Assembly (NCBI GenBank): GCA_029204225.1
Contig: CM055099.1
Span: 67,051,852-67,115,851 of the forward strand
Direction of reading: 5' to 3'
Length of the DNA: 64,000 nt
From: Diphasiastrum complanatum
Taxonomy: Eukaryota; Streptophyta; Lycopodiopsida; Lycopodiales; Lycopodiaceae
The position numbers were made by a program, and so were the translations under genes. Positions within the stretch are counted from its first letter, which is position 1, and every line of letters begins with the position of its first letter. The notes under the pieces were generated by a model that saw nothing but the letters and a program-made list of their open reading frames with translations, made no database searches and had not been told where the DNA came from. Positions 1 through 12,984 of the stretch are shown in pieces.

Positions 1-939
1 GCAGTCTAACTCACCCCCAAAAGCCTTGACCTGTTTCAATCATCTAAAATTTATGCAGTTTCAATAGAACCCTAACAAGTTCAAGTCTTTTGCAATTTGC
101 AACTTTTGTGACTGACCAGTCTAATTTACATATACATGTTAGCCCATTCACTCTAGATTTTTTGACATTGTAAAACTTCAAATAGATCCTGATTCGTTCA
201 AATTTTCTAGCAATTCAAGTTACATGTATAAACCCTAATCAATTCACTCCTTTTTTGTACGTATGTACATCGTAATCAATCTGGAACTTTTAAGAGGTCT
301 AGTTCAGTCAAATTTAACTATGAACCCTGATTCGTTCAAATCTGCTGGCATTCAGGTCTTCTGCCACCCCAACTTTATGTATTTAATATCACCCCTAGAA
401 TCATAATGTTCATAGTTCAATATATTCAGTGGCTTCTTGATTCAAACCATCCAGAAGTGTCTCAAAGTTGTCAGGAGGTAGGGAGTCATGAGCAAAGCAT
501 CACTTACAACACAGATGATAGTGAGGAGATTACAATATACTAATAAAGCAGGAAAACCATCTGATGCAAAGCTGATCTAACATCTACTCTGTGTAAACAA
601 TCATAAACTATGAGACTCACATGACTAGTTATGTTGTTTGAGGTTGCCTATGCCAACAATAGAGCAAGAACTCTAGTTAAATATCTAATGATCATGAATG
701 AGCGTAGGAATCATACCAAATATACTTGAGCAACAGTGGAGACAAAAATGACAAAGGACCTACAACAAGAGCAAGGCACAAACATATATATCGCTGCTGA
801 TTTTGGACCACCTACCAATATGAATGGAACATTGAATGCAAGAAAAACTCATCCACACGAACGTTGCAACAGCCCATGATATCTCTACAAGATATGAAAG
901 CCGATGAAAGAGGATACTTATGATCAACCACTTGCTTGG
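1..939. other. Intergenic, imperfect tandem repeats
   Basis: No gene is visible. Between about 60 and 400 a block recurs in degenerate form: CCTGATTCGTTCAAAT occurs at 188 and again at 326, and a weaker version (CCTAACAAGTTCAAGT) begins at 71. Each copy is followed by a related GCAATTCAAGT/GGCATTCAGGT stretch. The rest is AT-rich and featureless to me. Confidence 0.4.
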
Positions 940-1917
940 AATGAACCAATAACGAATCTCCCAAGTAGCATCAGATAAATGATGCCCCTTCCAAGCCCCT
1001 AGATACTCCTAGAGGAGACAATTCCTCATTTGTCGCTCCCTCCGATCTAGGACTCTTTCTGGCCCATAACCTGTGGTGTCTTTCTCCTCCAAAGATACTA
1101 GACCTTCCACCAGGCTATTGCCATCATGCAAACATTTCTTCAGTTTGCTAACATGAAACACTGGATGCACTTTATATCCCACAGGTAGTTGTAGCTTGTA
1201 AGCTACTTGGCTAACATTCTTAATAATCAACCATGGTCCACAATAGCTAGGAGATAACTTGGCGCACTTTCCTGTGCGTAGCACCTTCGACTATGAAGGG
1301 ACTAGTAAATACACCCAATCTTCTTCCTCAAAATTCCTGATAGGCACAATTCTCATGAGTATAACTCTCTGCCCTAGCCATAGCCCTCGACAAATTATCT
1401 CGTGCCATCTCTAGCTTCTGCTACATCTGGGTCAGAAACTCTACAACGCTAGGTACCTTATGCGAAATTCCTATGATCGCACGACTCAGTAACCTAAAAC
1501 CATAATTGAGCTCAAACGGACTTAATTCATTGGACGCATGTCTCTTATTATTGTACGCAAACTCCAATAGCGGTAAATGCTTTACCAGTCTGTTTGTGTA
1601 CCACTAACATATGCCCTAAGCATATCTTCCAAGAACTCACTCTATCTGACCATCCGTCTAAGGATGGTCGGAGCTTCTCATCTGCAATTGTGTTCCCAAA
1701 CTGTCGAACACCTCAATCCAAAAATGTCCCGTAAACTTGGGATCCCTGTCAGACACAATGGACTTCCGAAGTCCACCCTGACGATATTCTGAATAAACAA
1801 CTTAGCAACCTGCGGAGCTGTGACCTTCTTGGTTGTTGTGATGAAGTGAGCCATCTTGGAAAATCTGCTAGATGTCAAGATCATCAATGCTAAAAAAAGG
1901 CATTGATGTAAACACAC
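940..1917 (-). pseudogene. Ty3/gypsy integrase and chromodomain remnant
   Basis: Read on the minus strand, 1678-1917 gives an integrase-core segment (SSRFSKMAHFITTTKK...APQVAKLF) in which the target-recognition part has already shifted frame. 1009-1284 gives the C-terminal GPF/Y-like region (LSPSYCGPWLIIK, then VHPVFHVSKLKKC and PERVLDRRE), and about 957-1000 gives a chromodomain-like WKGHHLSDATWE. This order (integrase core, GPY module, chromodomain) is that of plant chromoviruses. The intervening 1285-1677 does not read through, so the copy is dead. No LTR was found on either side. Confidence 0.8.
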
Positions 1918-3293
1918 ATCAAATGGACTATAGTATCATAATACACAACTGAAGTGCATGCCCTAGAGGATCTTCAATCCCAAGCCACTCCTATAGTAAC
2001 AATCCTAGCTAAAAAATGCCATAATAAGTTGCCACATACCAATAGGCAAACTACCATCCATAGGAACTGATAGTGTCATCTAAAAAAAAGAATGACCCCA
2101 ACATAAAGAACTAAGAGCATAACAAGATTGAAGAAAGGTGGATTAATATCCTAGAGAGTAGAGACACCATGTGATTTGGGAAGTATGGTTACCAAAATTA
2201 TGATATATGTTTTCAAGAATTAAACACCAAAATTTGTCATGGAAGCATTCCCATGTCTAGGGGGTCAATACATTCCCCCATTCTCAACTCCTAGTAATTA
2301 TGATTCCAACATAGATACCATAGAGCATTTAATAGTGAATGTTCTAGATAAGGAATCTACTTTGCATTGCTCATTGGATGGAACTCCCTTGCTTTTGGGG
2401 TTGAATAGTCCTACTATTTAAACTTTTAGGGCAATTTCAAACTTGGTTGGTAATTGTTAGATGGAGGACTACAATCTGATTGGCCTATTTGAATCCCTCT
2501 CATATCATTGGTCCATTTTTCTAAAGTTGTTGCTGCCAACTCAACATGCCAAACAATGTTCACAAGTCCAAAAAGGCTTTAGTTACCCCTATGTGGCAAG
2601 GGTGGCTAGATGCAAAATTTTACTATGAGTCACCTCACTAATCCCTTCCAAGACTTTGCCAAATGCAAAGGGTTCATTAAAATTAGATACAAAAGAAAGT
2701 CTCAGACCTTCTGAACCTAAAATAGATGAGAATGAAGACTAAAGCTACATAGATAGTTAGACTATGATACCATAAAAAGCTATGCTTTTTCTCCTACATT
2801 CTCTGTTTAGGCATGGATCATGATTGCACTATAGATCTGAATAATCATTGGTAAAAGAAGCATCCACACACTTAGAACAAAGCTTATTTGCATTGCTATT
2901 TTCATGGATAAGGACTGATTACATTTTTGTTTTCAAAAAATATTCATGAAGTAAGAAGTCGATTCAACATTTAATTCGAGTTCTTACTTCATCGTTTTCT
3001 CAGCATAAAAGTGCAAGTGCCAAGGAACTTGAAGTGACCTATCTGATTAACCTAAATGTTTAAAATTCAAAAATCACCACATAAATGTGATAGTGCTACA
3101 GATGATAATGTTGCCACGAGGAGTGACCAGAAATGTCACATGATTTTCTCAACCTATACTAAACATTTACAAAAAATACTGTTGATAGACCTTCTGTTAA
3201 GAGTGCCATATAGAAGGTTACATGCTCTAGGGAAAGAATTTCAGCTTCGAATAGCCTGAAGGAGCAATTTTAAAAACAAACAAGATAAGCTAC
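1918..3293. other. Intergenic or 3' flank of PDK1
   Basis: No credible coding region was found. I looked on the minus strand for a PH-domain exon that would continue PDK1 and saw none. A dispersed repeat occupies about 2430-2620 (see its own entry). Confidence 0.4.
2430..2620. repeat. Dispersed repeat, copy 1
   Basis: This stretch resembles 14055-14230 in the same orientation: AAACTTGG.TGGTAA.TGTT.., CATCTGATTG-like, GCCAACTCAACAT/GGCAACTCAACAT and TATGTGG..AGGGT are shared in the same order. It is probably an old transposon fragment of unknown class. Confidence 0.5.
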
Positions 3294-3759
3294 TCACCAC
3301 TTTTCTGCCTGGCACTCCTCTAGTAATGAGTTCTTCTTTCTCGATGTTGATGTTGTTAGTTGAGCTTCCTCTGACTCCCCTAAGCTGTAAGCACTCTTTA
3401 CGGTTGGAACTCGATCAATCGTCATACTTGCAAATTTCCCTCCTATTTGGGTAAGCTCCCAATCAGAATCAAGAGACTCCTCCTCACTTTCATCTTCTGT
3501 CTCCTACCAGAATATCACAAAACCTTAAGCAATAAAAAAAGTTGATTGATAAGGAAACTATAGATCGTTGTATCTGAGTACACCTATTTAGTCCAAAGAT
3601 CATGTATGCTTATGGGTTCCAATTGAAACATACAGAGTTAATAAGAACAAAAAACAAAATTCACTACAATGAATCATCAATGTATGAGCACAATTTCAGA
3701 ATTATGTATAATAATAAGTTTGGAATTCCCAAAGGTACATAAGACTGATGAGTACAAGT

Positions 3760-3841
<82 letters not shown>

Positions 3842-6800
3842 TAATGAGAGTGTTTTACAAGCTTGAAGAAATAAGGTATTGTTGGCTAAAGAAATGGCAG
3901 TGGGTTCCACAAAGCATCTGTGGCTTGCTTGTTACAACTTTTACGGTGGAGTGCCCAAAGGTTCCATGACACTCGTGATTTACCACCTATCTTAATCCTA
4001 AGACACAAGACAAGGTCAAGGACAAACTAATGCAATATAGTTATCCATCTATGACCCTCACCCTGTCAACTAGTAGTAAACTACCTAGTAAAAATTGACC
4101 AATGCTCATTGCAAACCGTGGATGATGGATGTCCCATAATTGGATCAACAAGAATGGAAGTGGATAATGATGGCATATAAAGATGAAATCACGGCATCAC
4201 ATGGTAATAAATATTACAGATATTTAGAGACTACAATAAAGATGGAATAGTTCAGTGAATGATATATTAAGGAGACTCGATAGAAGGATTGTCATCTGCA
4301 AGCATAGCTGAGTAGAAACATATGAAAGAGGATCAGAGAAAGAACTTGCAACATATTCATGAAAAGTGCACCTAATCTTTCCATAGAAGGATTCAAATGA
4401 TCCAGGTTGTGGAAATCCCATGTACAACTCATTTCATCACTAAGAAAATCTTAGAAAATACAAACATTTGGCTAAGAGATTGTATTTGCTCCAAGTATAT
4501 GATTAGGATATTCATAAGATAATGATTCTTAGGAGGCACTGCAGGCGTGGAAAAAATCCCCTCGGCTCATTTCGAAAGACAAGATGTTTGAGGGGAGAAG
4601 TATGTTATGTCCCTGACTCACTAGGGCTAGGCAGTATCTAACCTCAGGTAAAAGGAGACCCAGGGAGGTTAGGTGAAAACTGGATTTTGGAACCCAAGAT
4701 TGATTATCTCCCTAATTCACTAGTCTTTTTTATCACAATAGAGAGAAAGGGAGCATCACTGAAAAAATAGGGATATCCAGAAGAGGCAAAACTTCTTTTG
4801 ATTTTTCTTAGATATTGTGTAATGTTCCAACATTGTATCTGGCAGGACTTGAAATTTTTAATTCAATGCATTAATTTGGTGTAAATCTGTAACCGGAAAA
4901 TGATTCTTATATAAACTCAAGCTGTAAGAGAAGAAAAGTGCGAACGATACAGAAAAGAAACATTGGCATACAACGACTAGAATTGAGTGCTTTAGAAAAA
5001 TCATAAAGACAATATAGATTTCATTAATGTTCATTGTTCACTTTTGGCCATTTCATTTACTTCAGGCCATTTGAAGTCAAAACTAAAAACTGTAAATTCC
5101 ACTGTGAAAGTCTTGAAAGAGGTTAAATTAGTTACATGCATATAGATACATAGCAATAATGAGGAGTTACAGCAGATATTTCTGACTCTACTTGACAATA
5201 AATTTCATTGTACCTCAAGAACTAACGGAGCAGTTTTAGGAGGTGTTGACTCTCTGAGCTGAGACCATTTCACTCTGCTAAAAAAGGGATGAGCTTTCAA
5301 AGCAGCGTAGCCCATTGATCCTGTTGCAAGCCGTCTTTCAGGATCCAAGTCCTGAAAAATGTATTAGGTTACTGGAACATGGAGTAAACTTTTGAAAGCA
5401 AAACATCATTAGCATTATAGAAATTTTACTGCTTCAGCACGTTCATACAGAAAGTTAATACTCCCTAGATGCTGAAGTTCCATCATAACTCCATACATTT
5501 ATCATGAAAACGTGCAACTCACCAGCAAGTGATTGACAAGGTCCCTAGCTTCGGGAGTGAAGTGAGGCTGCATCACAAAATCCCGAGCCATCACCTTTTG
5601 GAAAGTAAGGTACTCACTTGCAGCCCTGAATGGCGGCTTTCCCTCAAGCATCTGGTAAACAATGCAGCCCAATGCCCACAAGTCTGCCCTGCTCAGGAAA
5701 AGAATTCTCTAGTAGTTCAAAAACTTCTATATTGCTCATCATAGTGTTGCTACACGACGTCCTCTTCAGATGAATTGAAAAAGGCAACCGTACTTTGGAG
5801 AAAGATGTCAAATACACAATAGTTAAAGCAAAACAACAACATACCCTATTGTCAATGGACGACCATTCAAGGCCTCTGGTGAGACATATTCTGCAGTGCC
5901 AACAAAGGTGGTCTTCTCTTCTGACAAACAAGAAACATGTGGATTGGAGCTAGAGTTTTTCTACACATGAGGGAAATAGTGGACACACTTTATCATCACT
6001 GGCACCGAGACTTTCAGTAATGCTGCTCAAAGTCATACATTGAATCTCATTGTAGGATACAAGCAAAAAAGTGCTATTTCATTTCTATTATGCAGGCGAG
6101 CATGATATCATAGAGTAAAAGAAATGAAAAACTTGTAAAGATTGAACTGGTTGGAGCCCTAAGAACAATCTTCACATACTTAACTCCAGCTTCAATCAAA
6201 GAGTTAGGAGTTAAAGAAACCCCGAGAAATGAGAAACTTGAAAAGAAGCAGAAGAATGCTATCTGAGTTCTTAAAGGAGACTGCAAAGTGATAGTGACCT
6301 AAAATTATGCTTGACACTCTACCAATCAAGACTCACTCTTTCGAACCTTGGTTAGCAGCAGAGAAATATTTGGAATCTTGCTGACATAGAAAGTACGATC
6401 AATGACATGTTAATCACTTAATAATACCTGGATCATTTTGAATAAAACCATTTGGAAGGGGCTTCATTATCTTTGCACTGCCAAAATCAGCTAGCTTCAG
6501 ATGTCCATCACTTGTCAAAAGTATATTTTCTGGCTGTCATAAGATGGTATGAGACATGTATGTTCTGCAGTTTTTTTCAGCTAAATGAGTATCGACTCAT
6601 ACAAGGGAAAGCAGCATGTGTTTTTGCCTGATTTTATTTCGCAAAATGATGTAAACAAAAAACTTTCACACTTGTGTACTTTCCATATCTCGTTACAAAA
6701 TCTTTTACAGTTACCTTTCAAAAGAATTTGAATCAAAAAGTTATAGCACGTTTGATTTCATTCTTAGTTAGACTGGTAACATGTAAAGATCAAAAAATTG

Positions 6801-9800
6801 CTTCTAACTCTTCCTGAGGAAATTTGAACACTCCCACACAGAAATTACATACAACATTTACATCAAGTGTCAAGCTTTAAGAATATCCTTACCTTCAAAT
6901 CTCGATGTATCACCCCTTCTCCATGGATGTACTCCAAGGCCTCAACAATTTCCGCTATATAAAAGCTAGCTTCATCAATAGACAACCGGCCTTTCTGTGT
7001 GCTTATCAAGTCATTGGCAACATCAGGAACAAAATTCAACACACTTTCTATTAATACAACTGGAAAAGAAACTGCCAAACACAATCCAACTCAGACAGAT
7101 TCTCTCTGCCACAGATAATTCTCAAACTGATAATTGCAAAATAAGGAATTCAAGCACGATCATTAAGAAACCCATAATTTTGAACTCAAAAAAGTAAGGC
7201 CAACTCCAGATATTCTAACAAAGGATATGGAGGCCAACTCCAGATATTCTAACAAAGGATATGGATCTGTAGAAAGAAAGGTTTTAACTTTTCAGCATGG
7301 ACAGAAACATGTCCAAGTATCATAACATACCTTCATCATTTGATAAAATAGTTCTCCACCATGACAGCATTCCAATCCCATGTCTGAGTGGCTAGAAGTC
7401 AAAAAAAAGTATGACTCTTGAGTTTACATCATGTCTACAACTTGACCTATCTAAATGTTCTACAGATTGCAAAGCTGTGCATGAACGGCTTTGATAATTA
7501 CCATCAATTTCTGGGAGACTTACCATGACCTGTTGATATAGTTGAAAATGAGTTCACAAAGTGGATGAGAGAAATTATTGAGGTACAATGGACTAGTGAA
7601 GCAGTTGCTTCCACCCACTTCCATGCATAATGGATAGATAAGATTTATCTGGTCCTAGAAACTTCGAGCTGGATATGCTCAAAAATTGTGGTTCCTCCAT
7701 TTTAATTCAGTATGGAATCATAAATAGAATATAGAAGCAAGGATACATAGAGATTGAGCATCCTGAAATGTGAAGAATAATCGAACCAAGCCAGGGTGAC
7801 AAAGCTGATCCAGCACAAGACGTTCGGTTTTTACATGAGAAACCTTGTTCTCTTTAATAATGTGTCTTTTGTCCATTATTTTTAAAGCAAACTCCTCTTC
7901 TGTATCCTTTTTCTTTACTCGAACAACCTGCAAAATTGGCATTGTCTGATGGCAGAACAAAAGCTGCTCAAAGCACAGAAGCGTAACACCAATAAGATTG
8001 AGAAGCAGGCAAGCAGAATTATTGCAACTTGCAGGCAAATGGATTGAAGGACATTCCAGACGTTTCTAAAAGAGAAACATGAATTACCTGATCAGTTTCT
8101 TAGTGCAGTTTTTCCAAAAAGTATCAAACTGGAACATATCATAAGGGAACCAAATGCCCATAGTTTCTATGTATTTTGCAATGAATGTGTTCTTGAAAGT
8201 TTATAGATCCTTGTACTTTGTTCATATTGACAACTTCAAGATACAGAAGGCTTTCGCAAAATACAGACATTGCTGCTCACACATGTTTATAATACCAGAA
8301 TGCAATATCCATGTGTTTTATATTGCAAAAATTTCAAGAGTATCTAGACGTCAAAGATGTTAGATATTCAAGGCTGATGCTTGACTCACCAAAGTTCAAT
8401 AAAACCCATAAGGGTGTTTGCATGTGCAGGTGTTCCTTGTGACTTAAAACTCATCAAAAAAGAACAATCTTATGGAATATTTACAACAAATTTTCTTGGG
8501 GCTTCAAACCATAGTTGCAGTGAATCTCGATTCGCTGGGTCTGCGATTCGCGGGTCGCGATTCGCGACCCAGAATCGCAAAAAAAAAAAAAAAAAAAAAA
8601 AAAATTTGGAAAAATAGCTTATTGCTGAAATTCTTTTAGGGGATCAATGGTCAAACCAGCGTTTTGCCTCTCAGAAGTGCAGTAGATGAGGCACAAACAG
8701 ATCTTATTTTCAGTAGCTATCCGGTTGTCATTTGCTCTGGTTTTCAGTAAATGTTAATGCTACAGTTTGGACTATCAACTGTATGGATGATGATCACTTT
8801 TGCAATTGGTTCACTGGAGATGTGAGTGCAATGTACATACAGTTGAGGGCATAAATATTGGGCCCTTCTCGGCGCGCATTTGGACCCCATTTTTATCTAC
8901 AAGGGGGCGGTGGCATTTTTATCTACAATGTCTATATAGCAAGAAGCTCTAGGGGGTTCGGGGGACAGTAGCCCCCCGGGAAACAGGGGGGTTCGGGGGG
9001 CGGAAGCCCCCCGAGAAACGGGGGGTTCGGTAGCCCCCTGGTGGGGGGTTTGGGGGGCAACGCCCCCCAACGGCGGGGTCCAGGGGCTCTTCATGACCAA
9101 CGCCCCCCCCCCCCCCCCGACGGTAAGGCCTCTTCATGATTTGGCCTTCCAACTCCCCGAGTGAAAACACACTTTTTGGTGTTTCGCACCCGAAACAGTC
9201 GGCAAACTACACAATCATAATCCCCTCGATCAGAGCTTTCATCTGATACCCATATTGCCTAAAAAAATTTCAAAAAAAAAAAAAAAAAATCGATTCTACA
9301 CGATTCTGGGAAAATCCCGAATCGCGAATCGGAATCGCGATTCTGATCGCGATTCTGGAATCGCGCTGCAACTATGCTTCAAACATTGCAAACATAATGT
9401 TATGACAAGCGACCAGGAATGTGGCAAACACCAACTTGTGCTATGAGTGTCAACCTACAAGAAGAGCTCTAAAATGTGAGTACTTTGTAGTAAAAATTGG
9501 TCTCAATGAAAAGCAGCAAACGAAATAAAAAAATTTGATGCCATGACAGATACACCTACTCCACCAATGATGCTTGAGCAGGTCACGATTAAAATTCAAG
9601 GCCCCTAGCGATACATTGGCATAATTGCATGAGAGGCGAATAATGCTCGAAGATACTTGTAAAATCTTAAGTGCTACGGCCCTAATGAATGATATATTTA
9701 TGAACTGATTCATGGATATGGTATCACATAGAGCATAAAATGCTTCTTGGTATTATCAACCCGTGGGATTGGTAGGCAAGCATAAGAGTGACTGCAATCA

Positions 9801-12599
9801 ATGAGCGATGAACTCTCCTTCAAAGATTACTAAAGATCATCAACAATAATCATGTACAAAGCTTACAAGTAATGTAAATGAGCTCTCTCATGAGAAGCTC
9901 AAGCATCTCAATAATCAAAAGGTGAATAAAGAATATCTCCTGACTCTGTTTGGAGTCCTTTGGAGACTCTAAGAGGAACCTTCAAAGACACCCTAAAGCT
10001 TAATTTGAAAAACAAGGCCAGCACCACTTTTGGCAGGAAATAGTGAGCACAGGTTGTGCCCTTTAATAGGCAAAAATTAAATGGTAGTGCCCTTAGAAGA
10101 CATGTAAGGCAAATGTCCTCTTATGAAACATAAAGTTGATATCCTTAAAACTCCTACACAAACAGTGCCCTCAATGTCGGCTTATGAATACCGAAATCAC
10201 CTACAGGTATAGCTACTCTGGTGTGCTTAGGGCACTAGAATAAGTGTTTGTCATTTTCTTTCCATTGGTCAGTCTCAGTGCTGAAATTTAGTCCCATATA
10301 GCGTTGTTGGCTTAATGTAGTAGCTTTTGCTTTCAAAAATTGGCAAACTTTGTAACGTGTCATTGTTTTTTGTCATTGAACTTTTAAGAAAATCAGCTTA
10401 GATAAAGAAACTGCATGAGTTCAACAATCAGCAACTTTTGGGCTACATAGCTTCCTTTTGATTCATTGAACTTTTGAGAAAGCAATATTCCTCCTAATTG
10501 TCTTCAATAAGTAGTAAGATGTGCGGCAGGTTTGTCACTCAATGTTACCATTGTGACAGGAGATAAAATATCAATAGCAGCATTACGAGATGAATTGTCC
10601 TGAATTGCTGCATAAACCAATGGACAAGAAACTGGACTAATTTGCTTTGGTGGTGTTGCTGAATAAGGCTTGAAGCATAGCACCTAGGAACTAGGGAAAA
10701 AGCTTTGGATCAGCAGACTGATAAATAGCATCATAAGGTTCGCCTGGAAAACGAAGGCACTTAGAAGGCTAACATGGAAAATACCACAGGCTTCGGTGGT
10801 AAGTGGAAGCTGCAGTCAGTATGCGACGGGTATAGAATACAAAACAGCCATTATATCAAGAAGCACGTTTCTTAGTTTAGGATTAGCCTTGCACGAATTT
10901 AAGCCCAGCAAAGCTCAAGCGCAAATTAACATCCTGGCTTTCAACAAACTCAGGGAAGTAACAATGTTTATCAGTAACACTTTCACATAATTGTCGTATA
11001 GATTTCGGGAACATTAGTCTAATGAAGTGATAGCAATAAAAGTGTCATCTAGAGCCTGAGGAACACCTAATGGAGCACGACAATAGTCAAGCACTAAAAG
11101 GTTCGCCTTAAGCTATTTTACTCATTAAAGCGAAGTGTGGGACATGGCCAAGTTCCACCCATCTGTGAGTGGGTGGCCATCGCCTTTGTAGATTTTTTTT
11201 TTATTCAGATTCCTAATCTTGTATTGCCCAAGAGAAGTGAGATGTTAGAAAACCCAATTTTTCTCTGAATGAGCAAGAGGTATTGTAATGCAAATGTTAA
11301 AGTTTAAGATTGAAAATTAAGCCTAAACTAGTGCTACACCGCCCATGATATCGAAGGAAATTGTAATTGCATTTACATTTTATTTCTTCGCATTTAAAAC
11401 AAGGTAGTTGCCAACTTGTTTAATCGAGGTCAACTAACCATTGGGGGTAGCATAGAGACAATCCAATCTAATACTTTGAAGTTATTTAGGGTTGTTCTGA
11501 AATTGAATGGGACTAGTGCTCTTGCAAAACAGATTTTTTAGCTAGTAAAGTATTTTAACAACCTTTACTGGAAACAAGCACAAGGGCTCCACTTGGCACT
11601 TGTCATTATGTTAATTGGCTGGATTGGCTCCAACATTGCTCTCAAGGTTCATCAGTTGGCATGTTGGCTTGGTTGATTATGGAGAGGACTCATGATGTGT
11701 TGATTGTTTTGCTTGGATGGTTTCCGGCCGAGCTTCTTAGGGCATGGAGCTCATGCTTGCATGATGTCATGTTGAACCTTTGTTGCACTTGTTTTCAATT
11801 CTAAGTCGGGTAATTGGAGCCTGTGTTGGCTTGCATGTTCGCCCTCATGTGCTCATGGCCAGTTTGATTGAACAAGTAGCTGAATGTGGGCAGCTAAGTT
11901 GGCTGTCCCAGCTCCCTTTAAGGCTCCAACATTACAAGAAAGAACAGTAGTTAGACTAGAAAGGGTCTTCGAAAGACCAGGGTCTTGTTGGCAAGTTTGT
12001 CCTTCCAACTGAGTCATTTGACATGGAAAGAACAAGCACAATAAATAGGCTCGCGATCTGGATATGAGCCTCCCTCTTGGATATTAGCCAGTTCAGTACC
12101 TACTACTAGAGCCTCGAACATATACTGTGACTAGCACTTGATCAGGCGATGTTCCAATGTACCACCCAAAGCTGAACTTAGTACTCTCGACATGACGTTT
12201 GGTTTAAGTCAGCAGGGCATCTCAATTATTACACGTCTCGAGCTTGTCAGCTCCTCCTCTTAACTATATGGCAGCAATCAATCATGCAATCCAAAAGTCT
12301 CTAATTTACACAAGGCCAAACATGACAAAATGATCGTAAGCATTTAGGCTTGGATCTATTATGTACATAGATCGTAAAAGCAAACACGAGCATTTCGGAT
12401 CACTTAAAGAGGAAACTTCACTGACAAAATTCTTTTAGTACATAAAAGTAGTGTTAATAACCTTTGAGTACGATCCCACGCCGAGCAATTTTCCAAACAC
12501 AAAGTCATTGACAGTGTATGGTAGCTGTGGCGCTCGAAAGGCGAATTTTCGAGGAGTTTGATCCTTATTTCCTGCAGGATCAGCACTTATCGAGAACAT
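3294..12599 (-). CDS. PDK1-type 3-phosphoinositide-dependent protein kinase
   Basis: Ser/Thr kinase of the AGC group, which in plants phosphorylates activation loops of other AGC kinases. I assembled nine exons by GT-AG sites and phase: 12462-12599, 7747-7927, 7331-7383, 6893-6994, 6428-6533, 5845-5920, 5523-5688, 5214-5351 and 3294-3503, giving 389 residues with every junction in phase. Start ATG is at 12597-12599, with an in-frame TAA shortly upstream. Landmarks: FAFRAPQ (residue about 19), glycine loop GVGSYS (about 40), ALKIMDK with the ATP-binding Lys at about 62, IHRDLKPEN, DFG at 174, and activation segment [13 protein letters not shown] with Thr198 at the site of the autophosphorylated Ser of animal PDK1. 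The last exon is an acidic tail (ESEEES) ending at TGA 3294-3296. The C-terminal PH domain of angiosperm PDK1 is not seen. The stop overlaps a strong GTGAGT donor, so exons beyond this stop remain possible. The exon structure is inferred without transcript data. Confidence 0.88.
3761..3837. repeat. (GA)n microsatellite
   Basis: An uninterrupted GA dinucleotide run of about 77 bases within the last PDK1 intron. In PDK1 sense it reads as (TC)n, inside the intron between exons 8 and 9. Reading frames through it encode poly-(Arg-Glu) or poly-(Ser-Leu) and are not genes. Confidence 0.95.
7198..7265. repeat. Perfect 34-bp tandem duplication
   Basis: GGCCAACTCCAGATATTC... (34 bases) is present twice head to tail with no difference, inside the intron between PDK1 exons 3 and 4. 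The identity suggests a recent slippage or repair event. Confidence 0.9.
8510..9376. mobile_element. hAT-like non-autonomous element in PDK1 intron 1
   Basis: An 867-bp element begins CATAGTTGCAG and ends CTGCAACTATG, a perfect 11-bp terminal inverted repeat. It is flanked by the 8-bp direct repeat CTTCAAAC at 8502-8509 and 9377-9384. An 8-bp target duplication is the hallmark of the hAT superfamily. Both ends carry subterminal GATTCGCG/CGCGATTC-type repeats (8525-8578 and 9318-9365) followed internally by poly-A tracts (8579-8604 and about 9277-9290). No transposase is encoded, so it would depend on an enzyme supplied in trans. The centre is a G/C-rich block described separately. Confidence 0.85.
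8945..9120. repeat. G/C-rich palindromic block with quadruplex potential
   Basis: About 175 bases of alternating G runs and C runs (for example GGGGGGTTCGGGGGG, AGCCCCCCGAGAAACGGGGGG and a 16-C run near 9102-9118). Three or four imperfect copies of a GGGGG-TTCGGGG-AGCCCCC unit are visible. It sits inside the hAT-like element and contrasts sharply with the AT-rich surroundings. Both strands could form G-quadruplex or hairpin structures. Confidence 0.8.
9385..12461. other. Remainder of PDK1 intron 1
   Basis: About 3.1 kb of intronic sequence between the hAT-like element and exon 1. I recognise no coding sequence, RNA gene or transposon ends. The short reading frames here do not resemble any family I know. 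Confidence 0.5.
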
Positions 12600-12984
12600 T
12601 TTGCTGTGATGCTGTGGTCGTTACTGCACTCTACACCAGAATGCTCGGTGCATTTCATAACAAAGCTTGTCGAAAAAGCATCCGCCAAGAGACAGGTAAG
12701 TTTGCAACTACATCTGGCACTTCATTAGACTTGGCACTTGTCACAAGCAAAGCGGCTTATAACACTGCTCTGCCTTTTACATCATTTCACAGAACGCGCC
12801 AAATATTACTGAATGAAACCAAAGGCGCTCATTATCATCCAAGACACACACACACAAACACACACAAAGTTCATTTACTGGAAAACCTGATGCAGTCAAA
12901 TATTCTAAATAGAAAAGGCAGTGACGCCCAACACCACGTCTATTATCTCAGGAGCGGGGAACAGCATCCCATTAAAATAAACAT

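Noticed and set aside
3669-3969. Open frames of poly-(Arg-Glu) and poly-(Ser-Leu)
   Set aside because: They are translations of the (GA)n microsatellite inside a PDK1 intron.
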